Shown here: positions 23,261 through 30,995 of the stretch, one piece after another
How the letters are laid out: every line of letters starts with the position of its first letter
Position numbering within the stretch: position 1 is the first letter of the stretch
DNA from: Cryobacterium fucosi
Lineage (GTDB): Bacteria; Actinomycetota; Actinomycetes; Actinomycetales; Microbacteriaceae
Assembly (NCBI RefSeq): GCF_004403515.1
Contig: NZ_SOHH01000098.1
Location: 1-39,203 of the forward strand
Length of the DNA: 39,203 nt
Reading direction: 5' to 3'
Position numbers and translations under genes: made by a program
Notes under the pieces: model-generated
Databases searched by the model: none
The model's input: only the letters and a program-made list of their open reading frames with translations
What the model was told of the DNA's origin: nothing

Positions 23261-25498
23261 GTGGTCGACCTGGAGCTTCAGCGGGAACAGAACTATGTGG
23301 CCACGCTGTACGCGCGGCTGGACGCGCTGCAGCGTGAGGCCGAGCAGCAGCTGACCGCGGTGCGGCGGCTGAACGTGGGCGGCAACCACCAGGCGCGCTC
23401 CGAGCGCGACACCTTCGCGCGCCTCTACGAGGACCGCATCGTGCAGCTGCGGGAGGTCGACGACCGGTTGGCGTTCGGCCGGCTGGAGACGGCATCCGAC
23501 GCCGACGACGGCTCGATCTACCGCTACATCGGTCGGGTGGGTCTGCGCGACGACGACCTGCAACCGATCCTGCTCGACTGGCGCGTGCCGCAGGCCAGCG
23601 CCTTCTACCAGGCCACGGCCGCGACACCCCTCGGCGCCCGCGCTCGCCGCCACCTGCTCTCGAAGGGGCGCAGCATCATCCGGATCGAAGACGAGATCCT
23701 CGACGCCGAACTGCTCGCGGGGGAGGCGGCAACCCACCACCAGGGCGAGGGTGCCCTGCTCGCCGCGCTCACGGCGCAGCGCACCGGGCACATGTCCGAC
23801 ATCGTGGCGACCATCCAGGCCGAGCAGGACCGCATCATCCGTTCAGACCTCAAGGGTGTGCTCGTGGTGCAGGGCGGCCCCGGCACCGGCAAGACCGCCG
23901 TGGCGCTGCACCGTGCGGCCTACCTGCTCTACACGCATCGCGACCGCCTCAAGCACTCCGGCGTGCTCATCGTGGGCCCGTCGCCGTCGTTCCTGCAGTA
24001 CATCGAGGCCGTGCTGCCCTCCCTCGGCGAGACCGGGGTGGTGCTCGCCAGCGTCGGCCAGCTGTTCCCCGGCGTCGACGCGACCCACGAGGATGTCCCG
24101 GCCGTCGCCGCGCTCAAGGGCCAGACCACGATGGCCGGCGTGATCGAGCGCGCGGTGCGCTCACGGCAGCGCATCCCCGAGCGGGACGCGCTGCTCGACG
24201 TGAACGGCGACCGGGTCACGCTCACCTCGGAGCTGATGGCGAAGGCCATCCACCGGGCGCAGACGAGCGGCAAGCCGCACAACGAGGCCAGGGTCACCTT
24301 CGTGAAGAACGCGCTCAACGCCCTGTCGCGGGAGTGGCTGGCCACGCTCAAGGCGGGGGGCGCCTCGATGGACGAGAGCGACCTGCCCATGCTGCGGGAA
24401 GACCTGCGGTCGGCCGAAGCCGTGCGGGTCGCCCTCAACACGGCCTGGCTGCCGCTCACGCCCCAGAAGCTGTTGCAAGACCTCTACTCCCGGCCGGAGT
24501 GGCTGGCGTCGCTCACTCCCCGCTTCACGCCGGAGCAGCGCGCCCTGCTGCGCCGCCCGCGGAACGCCCCGTTCACCATCGCCGACGTGCCCCTGCTCGA
24601 CGAGGCGGCCATGCACCTCGGCGAGTACAACGTGGTCGACGCGGCCCAGAAGCGCGAGCGGAAGGAACAGCGGGGGCGCGACATCGAGAACGCCGAGGCC
24701 GCCATCGCGAACATGGCGGTGAAGGGGCTCGTGAACGCGAAGTCGCTCGCCGACAACTTCGCCGAACTGGGCGATCGGGCCACCACCGCCGAGCGCGCGG
24801 CCGTGGACCGCACCTGGACCTACGGGCACGTGGTCGTCGACGAGGCACAGGAACTCTCGCCGATGCAGTGGCGACTGCTGCTGCGCCGGGGCCCGCAGCG
24901 TTCGTTCACCATCGTCGGCGACATCGCCCAGGCGGCATCGGCCGCGGCGGCCTCGAGCTGGAAGGACGCGCTCCGGCCCGTCCTCGGCTCGTCCCTCGAG
25001 GCCGACCGCTGGCGGCTCGAAGAGCTCACCGTGAACTACCGAACGCCCAGCCAGATCGCGGAGGCGGCCGAGGCGATGGCGCTGGCGCACAACCTGCCGG
25101 TCACCCCGGCACGGTCGGTGCGGGCCAGCGACTGGCCGATCGAGACCGTGACGGATGCCGCCGACGCCGTGCGCCGCGACCTCGCCCTCGATGCCGGCGG
25201 CACCCTCGCGGTGATCGTGGTGGAGGCATCCCTCGCCGCCGTCAACGCAGCCCTCACCGCGGAGTTCGGCGACGCCGTCGGTCTCGGCGCGCTCGGCCTC
25301 ACCAGGCAGGTCGCCCTGCTCACCCCTCAGGACGTGAAGGGGCTCGAGTTCGACGCGGTGGTCGTGGTCGACCCGAACGCGATCGTGGCATCCTCCTCCC
25401 GCGGCGTCGGTGCCCTCTACGTGGCCCTGACCCGTGCCACCCAGCGCCTCTATCTCGTCACCGACGGACCGCTGCCGGAGGGTCTAGCCCCCCGCTGA
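23261..25498 (+). CDS. HelD/HelR-like RNA polymerase-associated ATPase, 745 aa
   Basis: A UvrD-like superfamily 1 ATPase of the HelD type, which removes stalled RNA polymerase from DNA; actinobacterial HelR also protects against rifamycins. An N-terminal coiled coil (LQREQNYVATLYARLDALQR, then EAEQQLTAVRRL) would enter the polymerase secondary channel. Walker A GGPGTGKTA is at 205-213, Walker B is seen in HVVVDEAQELSPMQW, motif III in FTIVGDIAQAA, and the C-terminal helicase motifs in VKGLEFDAVVVVDPN and LYVALTRATQRLYLVTDG. Length is typical (700-760). The start is a GTG with AAGGGG about 10 bases upstream. A TAAACT box lies at about 23226. I did not see an obvious rifamycin-associated element upstream, so inducibility is unclear. 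Confidence 0.88.
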   Translation: MVDLELQREQNYVATLYARLDALQREAEQQLTAVRRLNVGGNHQARSERDTFARLYEDRIVQLREVDDRLAFGRLETASDADDGSIYRYIGRVGLRDDDLQPILLDWRVPQASAFYQATAATPLGARARRHLLSKGRSIIRIEDEILDAELLAGEAATHHQGEGALLAALTAQRTGHMSDIVATIQAEQDRIIRSDLKGVLVVQGGPGTGKTAVALHRAAYLLYTHRDRLKHSGVLIVGPSPSFLQYIEAVLPSLGETGVVLASVGQLFPGVDATHEDVPAVAALKGQTTMAGVIERAVRSRQRIPERDALLDVNGDRVTLTSELMAKAIHRAQTSGKPHNEARVTFVKNALNALSREWLATLKAGGASMDESDLPMLREDLRSAEAVRVALNTAWLPLTPQKLLQDLYSRPEWLASLTPRFTPEQRALLRRPRNAPFTIADVPLLDEAAMHLGEYNVVDAAQKRERKEQRGRDIENAEAAIANMAVKGLVNAKSLADNFAELGDRATTAERAAVDRTWTYGHVVVDEAQELSPMQWRLLLRRGPQRSFTIVGDIAQAASAAAASSWKDALRPVLGSSLEADRWRLEELTVNYRTPSQIAEAAEAMALAHNLPVTPARSVRASDWPIETVTDAADAVRRDLALDAGGTLAVIVVEASLAAVNAALTAEFGDAVGLGALGLTRQVALLTPQDVKGLEFDAVVVVDPNAIVASSSRGVGALYVALTRATQRLYLVTDGPLPEGLAPR

Positions 25499-25663
25499 TC
25501 GAGCCCCCCTCGGTGATCGAGCCTGTCGAGATCCCGTCCCTTCGGTGGTCGAGCCCCCCGCTGGTCGAGCCTGTCGAGACCCCGTTGATCGAACGTGTTC
25601 TCGGTGGTCGAGCCCGCCTCGGTGATCGAGCCTGTCGAGATCCCCGTCCCTTCGGCGGTCGAG
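25499..25663. repeat. REP-like palindrome cluster F
   Basis: Degenerate units such as CGGTGATCGAGCCTGTCGAG and GGTGGTCGAGCCCC, all in one orientation, starting inside the stop region of the helicase-like gene. The following 270 bp up to the HAD gene hold a second palindrome (25696-25756) and no gene. Confidence 0.75.
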
Positions 25664-25695
25664 CCCGGATGTCCCGCCGCGTCGCACGCAATGTC

Positions 25696-25756
25696 GGAGA
25701 AACTCGTGACACGCCGTCGTTCGCGCCGGTGATCGCGGCGTGTCGCGAAAAACTCC
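25696..25756. repeat. Second palindromic element, 21-base imperfect arms
   Basis: The arm at 25696-25716 (GGAG-AAAC-TCG-T-GACACGCCG) and the reverse complement of 25736-25756 (GGAG-TTTT-TCG-C-GACACGCCG) agree at 16 of 21 positions, with a 19-base loop. The sequence differs from the GGTGGTCGAGC repeats, so it is a separate repeat or a terminator-like structure. Confidence 0.55.
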
Positions 25757-25936
25757 ACCCCGAGGTGCGTCGTCACCGGCTCAACCGCCGCGGGCCGCTG
25801 ACGGATGCGCGGTCCCACCCCCGATGGGGAGCATCCAGCGACCGCCTGTAGAATTTTCGTGGCGTTGCGAATGGGTGACGTTCCGCACGGGGGTCTACCT
25901 CCCGGTGCAATGATCCTGATAAAGGAACCACCAGAG

Positions 25937-26710
25937 ATGACTTCCCTTCCCCGGCTCGTGGCGTTCGACCTCGACGACACCCTTGCCGCCTCCAAGTCCC
26001 CGCTCGACCCCCGGATGGCGGCGCTGATGGTGCGCCTGCTCGGCGCCGTGGAGGTCTGCGTCATCTCCGGCGGCCAGATCGCCCAGTTCCACATGCAGCT
26101 GATCGACAACCTCGACGATGTCAGCGACGAGGCCCTCTCCCGCCTGCACCTGATGCCCACCTGCGGCACCCAGTACTACCGTCATATCGAGGGTGCCTGG
26201 ACCCAGATCTACGCCGAGCTCCTCACCGACGCGGAGAAGGCCGGCGCGCTGAGCGCGGTCGAAGCCACCGCCCGCGAACTCGGCTACTGGGAGGGCGACA
26301 CCTGGGGTCCGATCCTCGAGGACCGCGGCTCGCAGATCACCTTCTCCGCGCTCGGCCAGGCCGCGCCGGTCGCGGCGAAGACCGCCTGGGACCACAGCGG
26401 GGAGAAGAAGAACGCCCTCCGCGAGGCGGTGCAGGCGCGCCTGCCCGAGCTCGAGGTGCGGTCGGGTGGTTCGACCTCGGTGGACATCACCCGCCGCGGC
26501 ATCGACAAGGCCTACGGCATGAAGAAGCTCGCCACGCTTACGGGGGTCTCCCTGGACGAGATGCTCTTCGTCGGTGACCGGCTCGACGAGAACGGCAACG
26601 ACTACCCGGTGAAGGTGCTCGGGGTCGAGTGCTTCGCCGTGGGCGGCTGGGAAGACACCGCCGCGTTCCTGGAGATCCTGATTCCGAGGCTCGAGGCCGG
26701 CGCGGTCTGA
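25937..26710 (+). CDS. HAD-IIB family hydrolase (phosphomannomutase/SPP-like), 257 aa
   Basis: A HAD superfamily phosphohydrolase. Motif I is LVAFDLDDTLAASKSPL with the nucleophile and acid Asp; motif II VCVISGGQ with Ser; the lysine of motif III is in RGIDKAYGMKKLA; motif IV is FVGDRLDENGNDYPVK. The type IIB cap lies between (about 85-185). The substrate is probably a sugar phosphate, not defined further. The frame is open to 25805, but ATG at 25937 has AAAGGA ten bases upstream and starts just before motif I. Confidence 0.85.
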   Translation: MTSLPRLVAFDLDDTLAASKSPLDPRMAALMVRLLGAVEVCVISGGQIAQFHMQLIDNLDDVSDEALSRLHLMPTCGTQYYRHIEGAWTQIYAELLTDAEKAGALSAVEATARELGYWEGDTWGPILEDRGSQITFSALGQAAPVAAKTAWDHSGEKKNALREAVQARLPELEVRSGGSTSVDITRRGIDKAYGMKKLATLTGVSLDEMLFVGDRLDENGNDYPVKVLGVECFAVGGWEDTAAFLEILIPRLEAGAV

Positions 26711-26872
26711 TCCGACGCCCCGGACGAGCCGACCGCACTCCGCCTGCGCGAAATCCTCTTCGCCGGATAGCCGCGACGGTGTTGCGATTGCCCACCCACC
26801 CATTCCCATGCGGGGGGTACGGCGCTATTGTGATCTAACCGTTTACCCGAGCGGTAGCTGGAGGCAACCCGA

Positions 26873-27019
26873 ATGCCGAACCTGCCCTGTGTAATGTTGC
26901 GCCAGAAAACACCCATTTTGCGGGGCGACGAATCACTCTCAAGAACCGATCGGCGAGCCGACGCTCCGCCGACCGGTGCCTGCGCTCCTGCCCGGCGAGC
27001 CGGGGCCTCTCGTGTCTGA
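26873..27019 (+). CDS. SD-led 48-codon ORF overlapping the LCP gene start
   Basis: GGAGG at 26860-26864 sits eight bases before the ATG at 26873, the best ribosome site of this region. The product (MPNLPCVMLRQKTPILRGDE..., Arg/Ala-rich at the end) is unknown, and its TGA at 27017-27019 overlaps the second possible GTG (27012) of the LCP gene. It may be a leader peptide coupled to the LCP gene, or the true LCP N-terminus separated by a frameshift. Confidence 0.4.
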   Translation: MPNLPCVMLRQKTPILRGDESLSRTDRRADAPPTGACAPARRAGASRV

Positions 27020-28094
27020 GGCGGGCGTGGTTGCGCGCAAACGGCATCCCTGGCGAATCGTCTGGGGTGTCTTCGGGGCGGTCGTGCTGCTGCTCCTCTC
27101 GATCGGCGGCGTCTACGCGTTCACGCTGGTTCGCACCTTCGACGCCCAAACCGAGAAGATTGCGAACGCCTTCCCGGCGGATGCGGATCGCCCGCCGCCG
27201 GCGCCCGATCCCGGCGCCGTCCAGCCGAGCGCGGAACCCGGCGTACCGGCCCCGGCGCCGACAGTCGAAGCACCCGCGACGCAGGCCCAGAACATCCTAT
27301 TTCTCGGCTCGGACACCCGTGGCGCGACCGACCGCGACCTGGCCGGCATCCGTGGCGAGCGCTCGGACACCATCATGGTCGTGCACGTTCCCGCCGATCG
27401 CAAGAACCTCTACGTCATGTCGATCCTGCGGGACAGCTGGCTGGAGATCCCCGGGCATGGCACCGCAAAGATCAACGCCGCGCTTTCCTGGGGCGGAGTG
27501 CCCTTGGCCGTGCAGACGGTTGAGACGCTGCTCGGCGTGCGAATCGACCATGTGGCGGTCGTGGACTTCGCCGGATTCAAGGAAGTGACCGACCTGCTCG
27601 GCGGCGTCGACATCAGCAATCCGATCGGCTTCGAGTCCTATCACCTGAAGGGGCGCTACTTCGATGAGGGCAGGTTGCACCTGAACGGCACGGAGGCCAT
27701 GGCATTCGCCCGGGAACGCTACGCGTTCGCCGACGGCGACTTCCAGCGGGTGCGCAACCAGCAGCTCATCATCCAGGCGGTGCTAGTGGCGATGATGCAC
27801 AAGTCGGTGCTGGCCGACGTCGGGAAGACGACCAGCCTGGTCAACTCGGTGACGCCCTACCTTGCGGTGGACGAGGGCTTCACCGCCGCCTACCTGACCG
27901 GGCTGGCGTGGGAGTTGCGCGGGGTGCGCGAACCAGAGGTCGAGTTCTTCACCATGCCGACCAACGGAACCGGTACCTCGAGGGACGGGCAGTCGATCGT
28001 GAACATCGACTGGTCGGCACTCGTGGCGGTGCAGAACGGTTTCAAGACCGACACCCTGGGCTCCTACCAGCCGGAGGTGCAGACGATCGGGTAA
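26976..28094 (+). CDS. LytR-CpsA-Psr (LCP) family glycopolymer ligase, 372 aa
   Basis: LCP enzymes attach anionic or other glycopolymers from a lipid carrier to peptidoglycan. There is one N-terminal membrane helix (IVWGVFGAVVLLLLSIGGVY), a Pro-rich linker (about 65-100), then the LCP domain: ILFLGSDTRG, GERSDTIMVVHV, MSILRDSWLEIPGHGTAKIN, VDFAGFKEVTDLLGGVDI, ALSWGG and LNGTEAMAFARERYAFADGDFQRVRNQQ, the last two with the Arg cluster that binds the lipid phosphate. The start is uncertain: the GTG at 26976 has no ribosome site, the GTG at 27012 overlaps an upstream SD-led ORF. It suits the polysaccharide content of the window but lies apart from that island. Confidence 0.85.
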   Translation: MPALLPGEPGPLVSEAGVVARKRHPWRIVWGVFGAVVLLLLSIGGVYAFTLVRTFDAQTEKIANAFPADADRPPPAPDPGAVQPSAEPGVPAPAPTVEAPATQAQNILFLGSDTRGATDRDLAGIRGERSDTIMVVHVPADRKNLYVMSILRDSWLEIPGHGTAKINAALSWGGVPLAVQTVETLLGVRIDHVAVVDFAGFKEVTDLLGGVDISNPIGFESYHLKGRYFDEGRLHLNGTEAMAFARERYAFADGDFQRVRNQQLIIQAVLVAMMHKSVLADVGKTTSLVNSVTPYLAVDEGFTAAYLTGLAWELRGVREPEVEFFTMPTNGTGTSRDGQSIVNIDWSALVAVQNGFKTDTLGSYQPEVQTIG

Positions 28095-28353
28095 CCGGGG
28101 GCAGCGCCCGCCGGGCAGCTGCACCAGCGAGTTCCCGGGGCGCATGGCGCTTGCGGGACGGCCGGGGAGCGTTCATCGGGTTGGGCGCTTTCCGGTTTTT
28201 TCCGGTTTTTTCCGGCCTGAGACGCGAGCAGCCGCAGGTCGCCGAGAGCCTCGGCTACGACCGTTTCTGGGTGGTCCAGCCTGGCCGGCCGCATCCGCTC
28301 GCTCGAGATCGTAGCCGGCCTGCGGGCCGTGACTCCGCTCGTCGGATCCGGCG
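28095..28353. other. Convergent intergenic region with hairpin and possible monooxygenase relic
   Basis: Between the ends of the LCP and MFS genes. At 28192-28216 the block TTTTTTCCGG is repeated. CGGCTACGA (28252-28260) pairs with TCGTAGCCG (28309-28317). In plus frame, QVAESLGYDRFWVVQPG (from about 28235) resembles the N-terminal motif of luciferase-like flavin monooxygenases, with no start or further homology; a gene relic is possible. Confidence 0.35.
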
Positions 28354-29823
28354 TCAGTGCTCGGCGTCGACCCGCTTGGGCAGCACGAAGACGAGCAGCA
28401 GCGCGAGAACGCTGAACGCGGCGCTGACGCCCATCGCGGCTGTCGCGCTGGTCGTGAAGCCCGCGGCGAGGGCGGCCGGGCCGGGGCCGGCGACAACGAG
28501 GGTGCCGAAGAACACGCTGCCGATCACGGCGATCCCGATCGCGCTGCCGACCCGCTGCATCACGCCGACGACGCCGCTGGCCGCGCCGGCCTCGGTGCGG
28601 TCCACGGTCGCCACGATGAACTGGGCGTTCGGCGCGATGAAGAACCCGCTGCCGAGGCCCGCGATCGCCAGGGGAGGGAGCAGCTGCCAGTTGGTGATTT
28701 CCGCGCCGATCAGGAGCAGGTCGAGCCAGATCCAGACCAGGCCGAGGGTGACCAGGGCCACGCCGATGACGAGCACGGTGCGGCCGAGGCGCTGGGCCAG
28801 CCGGTTGCTCTGCGAGGCGCCGATGATCGTGCCGAACGCGAACGGGATCGACACGAGCCCCGAGTCGAGCGCGGTGTGGCCGAGGCCGGCCTGCCAGAGG
28901 ATCGAAATGGTGAAGAAGATGCTGGTGAACGCCGCGAAGTAGACCAGGGCGAGCACGATACCGCCGGAGAACGCCGGATGCCGGAACAACCTCGGCGGGA
29001 CCAGCGGGCTCTTGCCCCACCGGGTGAACATGACCTCCCAGGCGCCGAACGCGGCGACGAGCAGTGCGCCGGCGGCCAGGGTGAGGTAGGTCCAGAGCGG
29101 CCAGCCCTGGTCCTGGCCCTCGATCAGAGGCACGAGCAGCGCGACCAGGCCGGCGGAGATGAGCAGCAGGCCGACCCAATCGATTCCCGAGCGGGCCTCG
29201 TCTGCGGAGCGTTCGGAACCGGACGGCAGCAGCAGTGCGGCGGCGATCAGCGCGGCGACGCCGATCGGCAGGTTGACCCAGAAGACCAGCCGCCACCCGT
29301 TCTCGTTGCCGAAGGCCTGGATGATCAGCCCGCCGAGGATCGGCCCGAGCGCCGTGGATACCCCGATGACGGAACCCATGATCGCGAAGGCCTTGCCGCG
29401 CGCCATCGGCGGGAACAGGAGCTGGATCACCGCGGTGACGGCCGGCACGAACATGCCTCCGGCGAGGCCCTGCACGACGCGGGCGATGATCAGCTGGAGG
29501 TCGTTCTGGGCCAGGCCGCAGGCGAGGCTGGCCAGGGTGAACAAGGCCAGCCCGGTGAAGAAGACCCACTTGTGCCCGATCCTGTCGCCGAGGCGCCCGG
29601 ACGGGATGAGGGCGAGGCCGAAGGCGAGGGCATAGCCGGAGATGATCCAGGAGAGAGTCGCCTCCGAGGCGTTCAGGCTCGTGCGGATCGTCGGCAGGGC
29701 CACGTTGACGATGGTCGTGTCGAGCAGGGCCATGAACATGCCGGCGAGCAGTACGACAAGGGCCTGCCAGGCATGCCGGGGGATGACCGCGGCGGAGCGG
29801 GCAGCCTGGGTGGTGTCTGACAT
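28354..29823 (-). CDS. MFS drug efflux transporter, DHA2 (EmrB/QacA) type, 489 aa
   Basis: Fourteen hydrophobic segments. DHA2 markers are LLAGMFMALLDTTIVNVALP in helix 1 (motif D1), SGYALAFGLALIPSGRLGDRIGHK in loop 2-3 (motif A), RVVQGLAGGMFVPAVTAVI (motif B) and IGVSTALGPILGGLIIQAFG (motif C), as in proton-driven multidrug exporters. The start is the ATG at 29823, two bases after the padR stop (a TTG two codons earlier would overlap that stop); GAAAGGA lies about 11 bases upstream of it. Co-transcribed with padR, so export of a compound sensed by PadR is likely. The substrate is unknown. Confidence 0.88.
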   Translation of the reverse strand: MSDTTQAARSAAVIPRHAWQALVVLLAGMFMALLDTTIVNVALPTIRTSLNASEATLSWIISGYALAFGLALIPSGRLGDRIGHKWVFFTGLALFTLASLACGLAQNDLQLIIARVVQGLAGGMFVPAVTAVIQLLFPPMARGKAFAIMGSVIGVSTALGPILGGLIIQAFGNENGWRLVFWVNLPIGVAALIAAALLLPSGSERSADEARSGIDWVGLLLISAGLVALLVPLIEGQDQGWPLWTYLTLAAGALLVAAFGAWEVMFTRWGKSPLVPPRLFRHPAFSGGIVLALVYFAAFTSIFFTISILWQAGLGHTALDSGLVSIPFAFGTIIGASQSNRLAQRLGRTVLVIGVALVTLGLVWIWLDLLLIGAEITNWQLLPPLAIAGLGSGFFIAPNAQFIVATVDRTEAGAASGVVGVMQRVGSAIGIAVIGSVFFGTLVVAGPGPAALAAGFTTSATAAMGVSAAFSVLALLLVFVLPKRVDAEH

Positions 29824-29825
29824 GG

Positions 29826-30389
29826 TCAATGGTCCTTTCGGGCGTGTTCGTCCGCGATGATCTCGGGGAGCACGGTGACGAGGTGGTCGTGCCAGGTGAT
29901 TTCGGCACGGATGCGGTCGGCCTTGTGGCGCATGACGAAGCGCTCGCTGGCGGTGAGATAGGGCAGGGCCGAGGCCATGATGGCTTCGGCGTCGGCGAGC
30001 ATGGCGCGGAGCGCGAGAACCCTGGCGTCGATCATCAGGGGAAGCTCGGCCAGGCGATCCGGGTCGAGGCGGGTCATGGCGAGGTCGAACGGGTCGGGCT
30101 TGATGACGATCGTGCGCAGGCCGTCGAGCCGCAGGGCAGACAGCGCCTGCCGGCCGGTCGGCGAAACCTCGTAGACCTGGCGCTCGGGGTAGTTGCCTTC
30201 GCGTTCGACCCGGACGACGTCGATCAGTCCTTCGGCGGCGAGCCGCTTCATCGCGCCGTAGACCGCGCCGACGGAGATGTCGGTCCAGAGGTGAACATGT
30301 TCCTGCTCGGCGAGGAGCCGCAACTGGTGGCCGTGCAGAGGCCCGCGTTCGGCGAGGGAGCCGAGAATGAACAGGCGGATGGACGACAT
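29826..30389 (-). CDS. PadR-family transcriptional repressor, 187 aa
   Basis: The N-terminal winged helix is typical: MSSIRLFILGSLAERGPLHG, HQLRLLAEQ, then DISVGAVYGAMKRLAAEGLI and the wing REGNYPERQVYEVSPTGRQAL. The C-terminal 90 residues form the helical dimer domain of the PadR-s2 type. The ATG at 30389 is chosen since the upstream part of the frame is tRNA and terminator sequence. It precedes the MFS transporter gene with two bases between stop and start, the standard PadR-exporter operon. An inverted repeat with a TTGACA box lies just upstream. Confidence 0.88.
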   Translation of the reverse strand: MSSIRLFILGSLAERGPLHGHQLRLLAEQEHVHLWTDISVGAVYGAMKRLAAEGLIDVVRVEREGNYPERQVYEVSPTGRQALSALRLDGLRTIVIKPDPFDLAMTRLDPDRLAELPLMIDARVLALRAMLADAEAIMASALPYLTASERFVMRHKADRIRAEITWHDHLVTVLPEIIADEHARKDH

Positions 30390-30410
30390 CTGGTTACTCT
30401 CGCATGAGTA

Positions 30411-30427
30411 GTCTTGCGTGTCAAGAC
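30411..30427. promoter_or_regulatory. Inverted repeat over TTGACA upstream of padR
   Basis: GTCTTG (30411-30416), CGTGT, CAAGAC (30422-30427) are perfect six-base arms. On the minus strand the repeat contains TTGACA, a consensus -35 box, about 33 bases before the padR ATG. Binding here by PadR would shut the padR-MFS operon; the -10 box is not obvious. Confidence 0.5.
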
Positions 30428-30457
30428 GTTGTTCGCGGCGCCCCGGAATGCACGAGA

Positions 30458-30479
30458 CCCCCACTCCGGAGAGTGGGGG
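30458..30479. terminator. Perfect hairpin downstream of tRNA-Pro
   Basis: CCCCCACTC (30458-30466), loop CGGA, GAGTGGGGG (30471-30479): nine perfect pairs. It lies 14 bases after the tRNA 3' end on the minus strand and before the padR promoter, so it likely ends tRNA transcription. No T-run is present. Confidence 0.65.
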
Positions 30480-30492
30480 TTGTGTGTATCTG

Positions 30493-30566
30493 TCGGGGTA
30501 ACAGGATTTGAACCTGCGACCTCGTCGTCCCGAACGACGCGCGCTACCAAGCTGCGCCATACCCCG
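30493..30566 (-). tRNA. tRNA-Pro (anticodon CGG)
   Basis: The minus-strand sequence folds as a full cloverleaf: acceptor CGGGGTA with TACCCCG plus discriminator A, D arm GCGC-AGCTTGGTA-GCGC, anticodon arm CGTCG with loop TTCGGGA and CGACG, T arm GCAGG with TTCAAAT and CCTGT. The anticodon CGG reads the CCG proline codon. CCA is not encoded. A repeat array starts 30 bp from its 5' side. Confidence 0.96.
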
Positions 30567-30596
30567 ATGGCCCGTAAGCCTTGTCAAGTATAACCC

Positions 30597-30995
30597 CACC
30601 CGGGAGGTGGGTCTCGACAGGCTCGACCGCCGGGACAGGCTCGACCGCCGGGAGGGTGGTCTCGACAGGCTCGACCACCGGGACAGGGGCGACCGCCGGG
30701 AGGGTGGTCTCGACAGGCTCGACCACCGGGACCGGGGCGACCGCCGGGAGGGTGGTCTCGACAGGCTCGACCGCCGGGACAGGCTCGACCACCGGGACAG
30801 GGGCGACCGCCGGGACCGGGGCGACCACCGGGACAGGGGCGACCGCCGGGAGGGTGGTCTCGACAGGCTCGACCACCGGGAGGGTGGGTCTCGACAGGCT
30901 CGACCACCGGGACCGGGGCGACCGCCGGGAGGGTGGTCTCGACAGGCTCGACCACCGGGACCGGGGCGACCGCCGGTGGTCGAGCCTGTCGAGAC
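30597..30995. repeat. Array of 18-bp repeats derived from the REP-like motif (cluster G)
   Basis: About 400 bp built from 18-base blocks such as GACAGGCTCGACCGCCGG, GACAGGGGCGACCGCCGG and GACCGGGGCGACCACCGG, interspersed with GGGTGGTCTCGACAGGCTCG. Because 18 is a multiple of three, several reading frames on both strands stay open and give Pro/Val/Glu or Asp/Arg/Leu repeat peptides; none has a ribosome site. The last 25 bases (GGTGGTCGAGCCTGTCGAG...) are the normal palindrome unit next to the metallophosphoesterase stop. Confidence 0.85.

Noticed and set aside
24334..25851. 505-codon Arg/Ala-rich frame over the helicase-like gene
   Set aside because: Shadow of the HelD/HelR frame, no motif of its own.
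28357..29820. 487-codon Glu/Asp/Arg-rich plus frame opposite the MFS gene
   Set aside because: Antisense of a membrane protein; composition is the expected mirror of hydrophobic codons.
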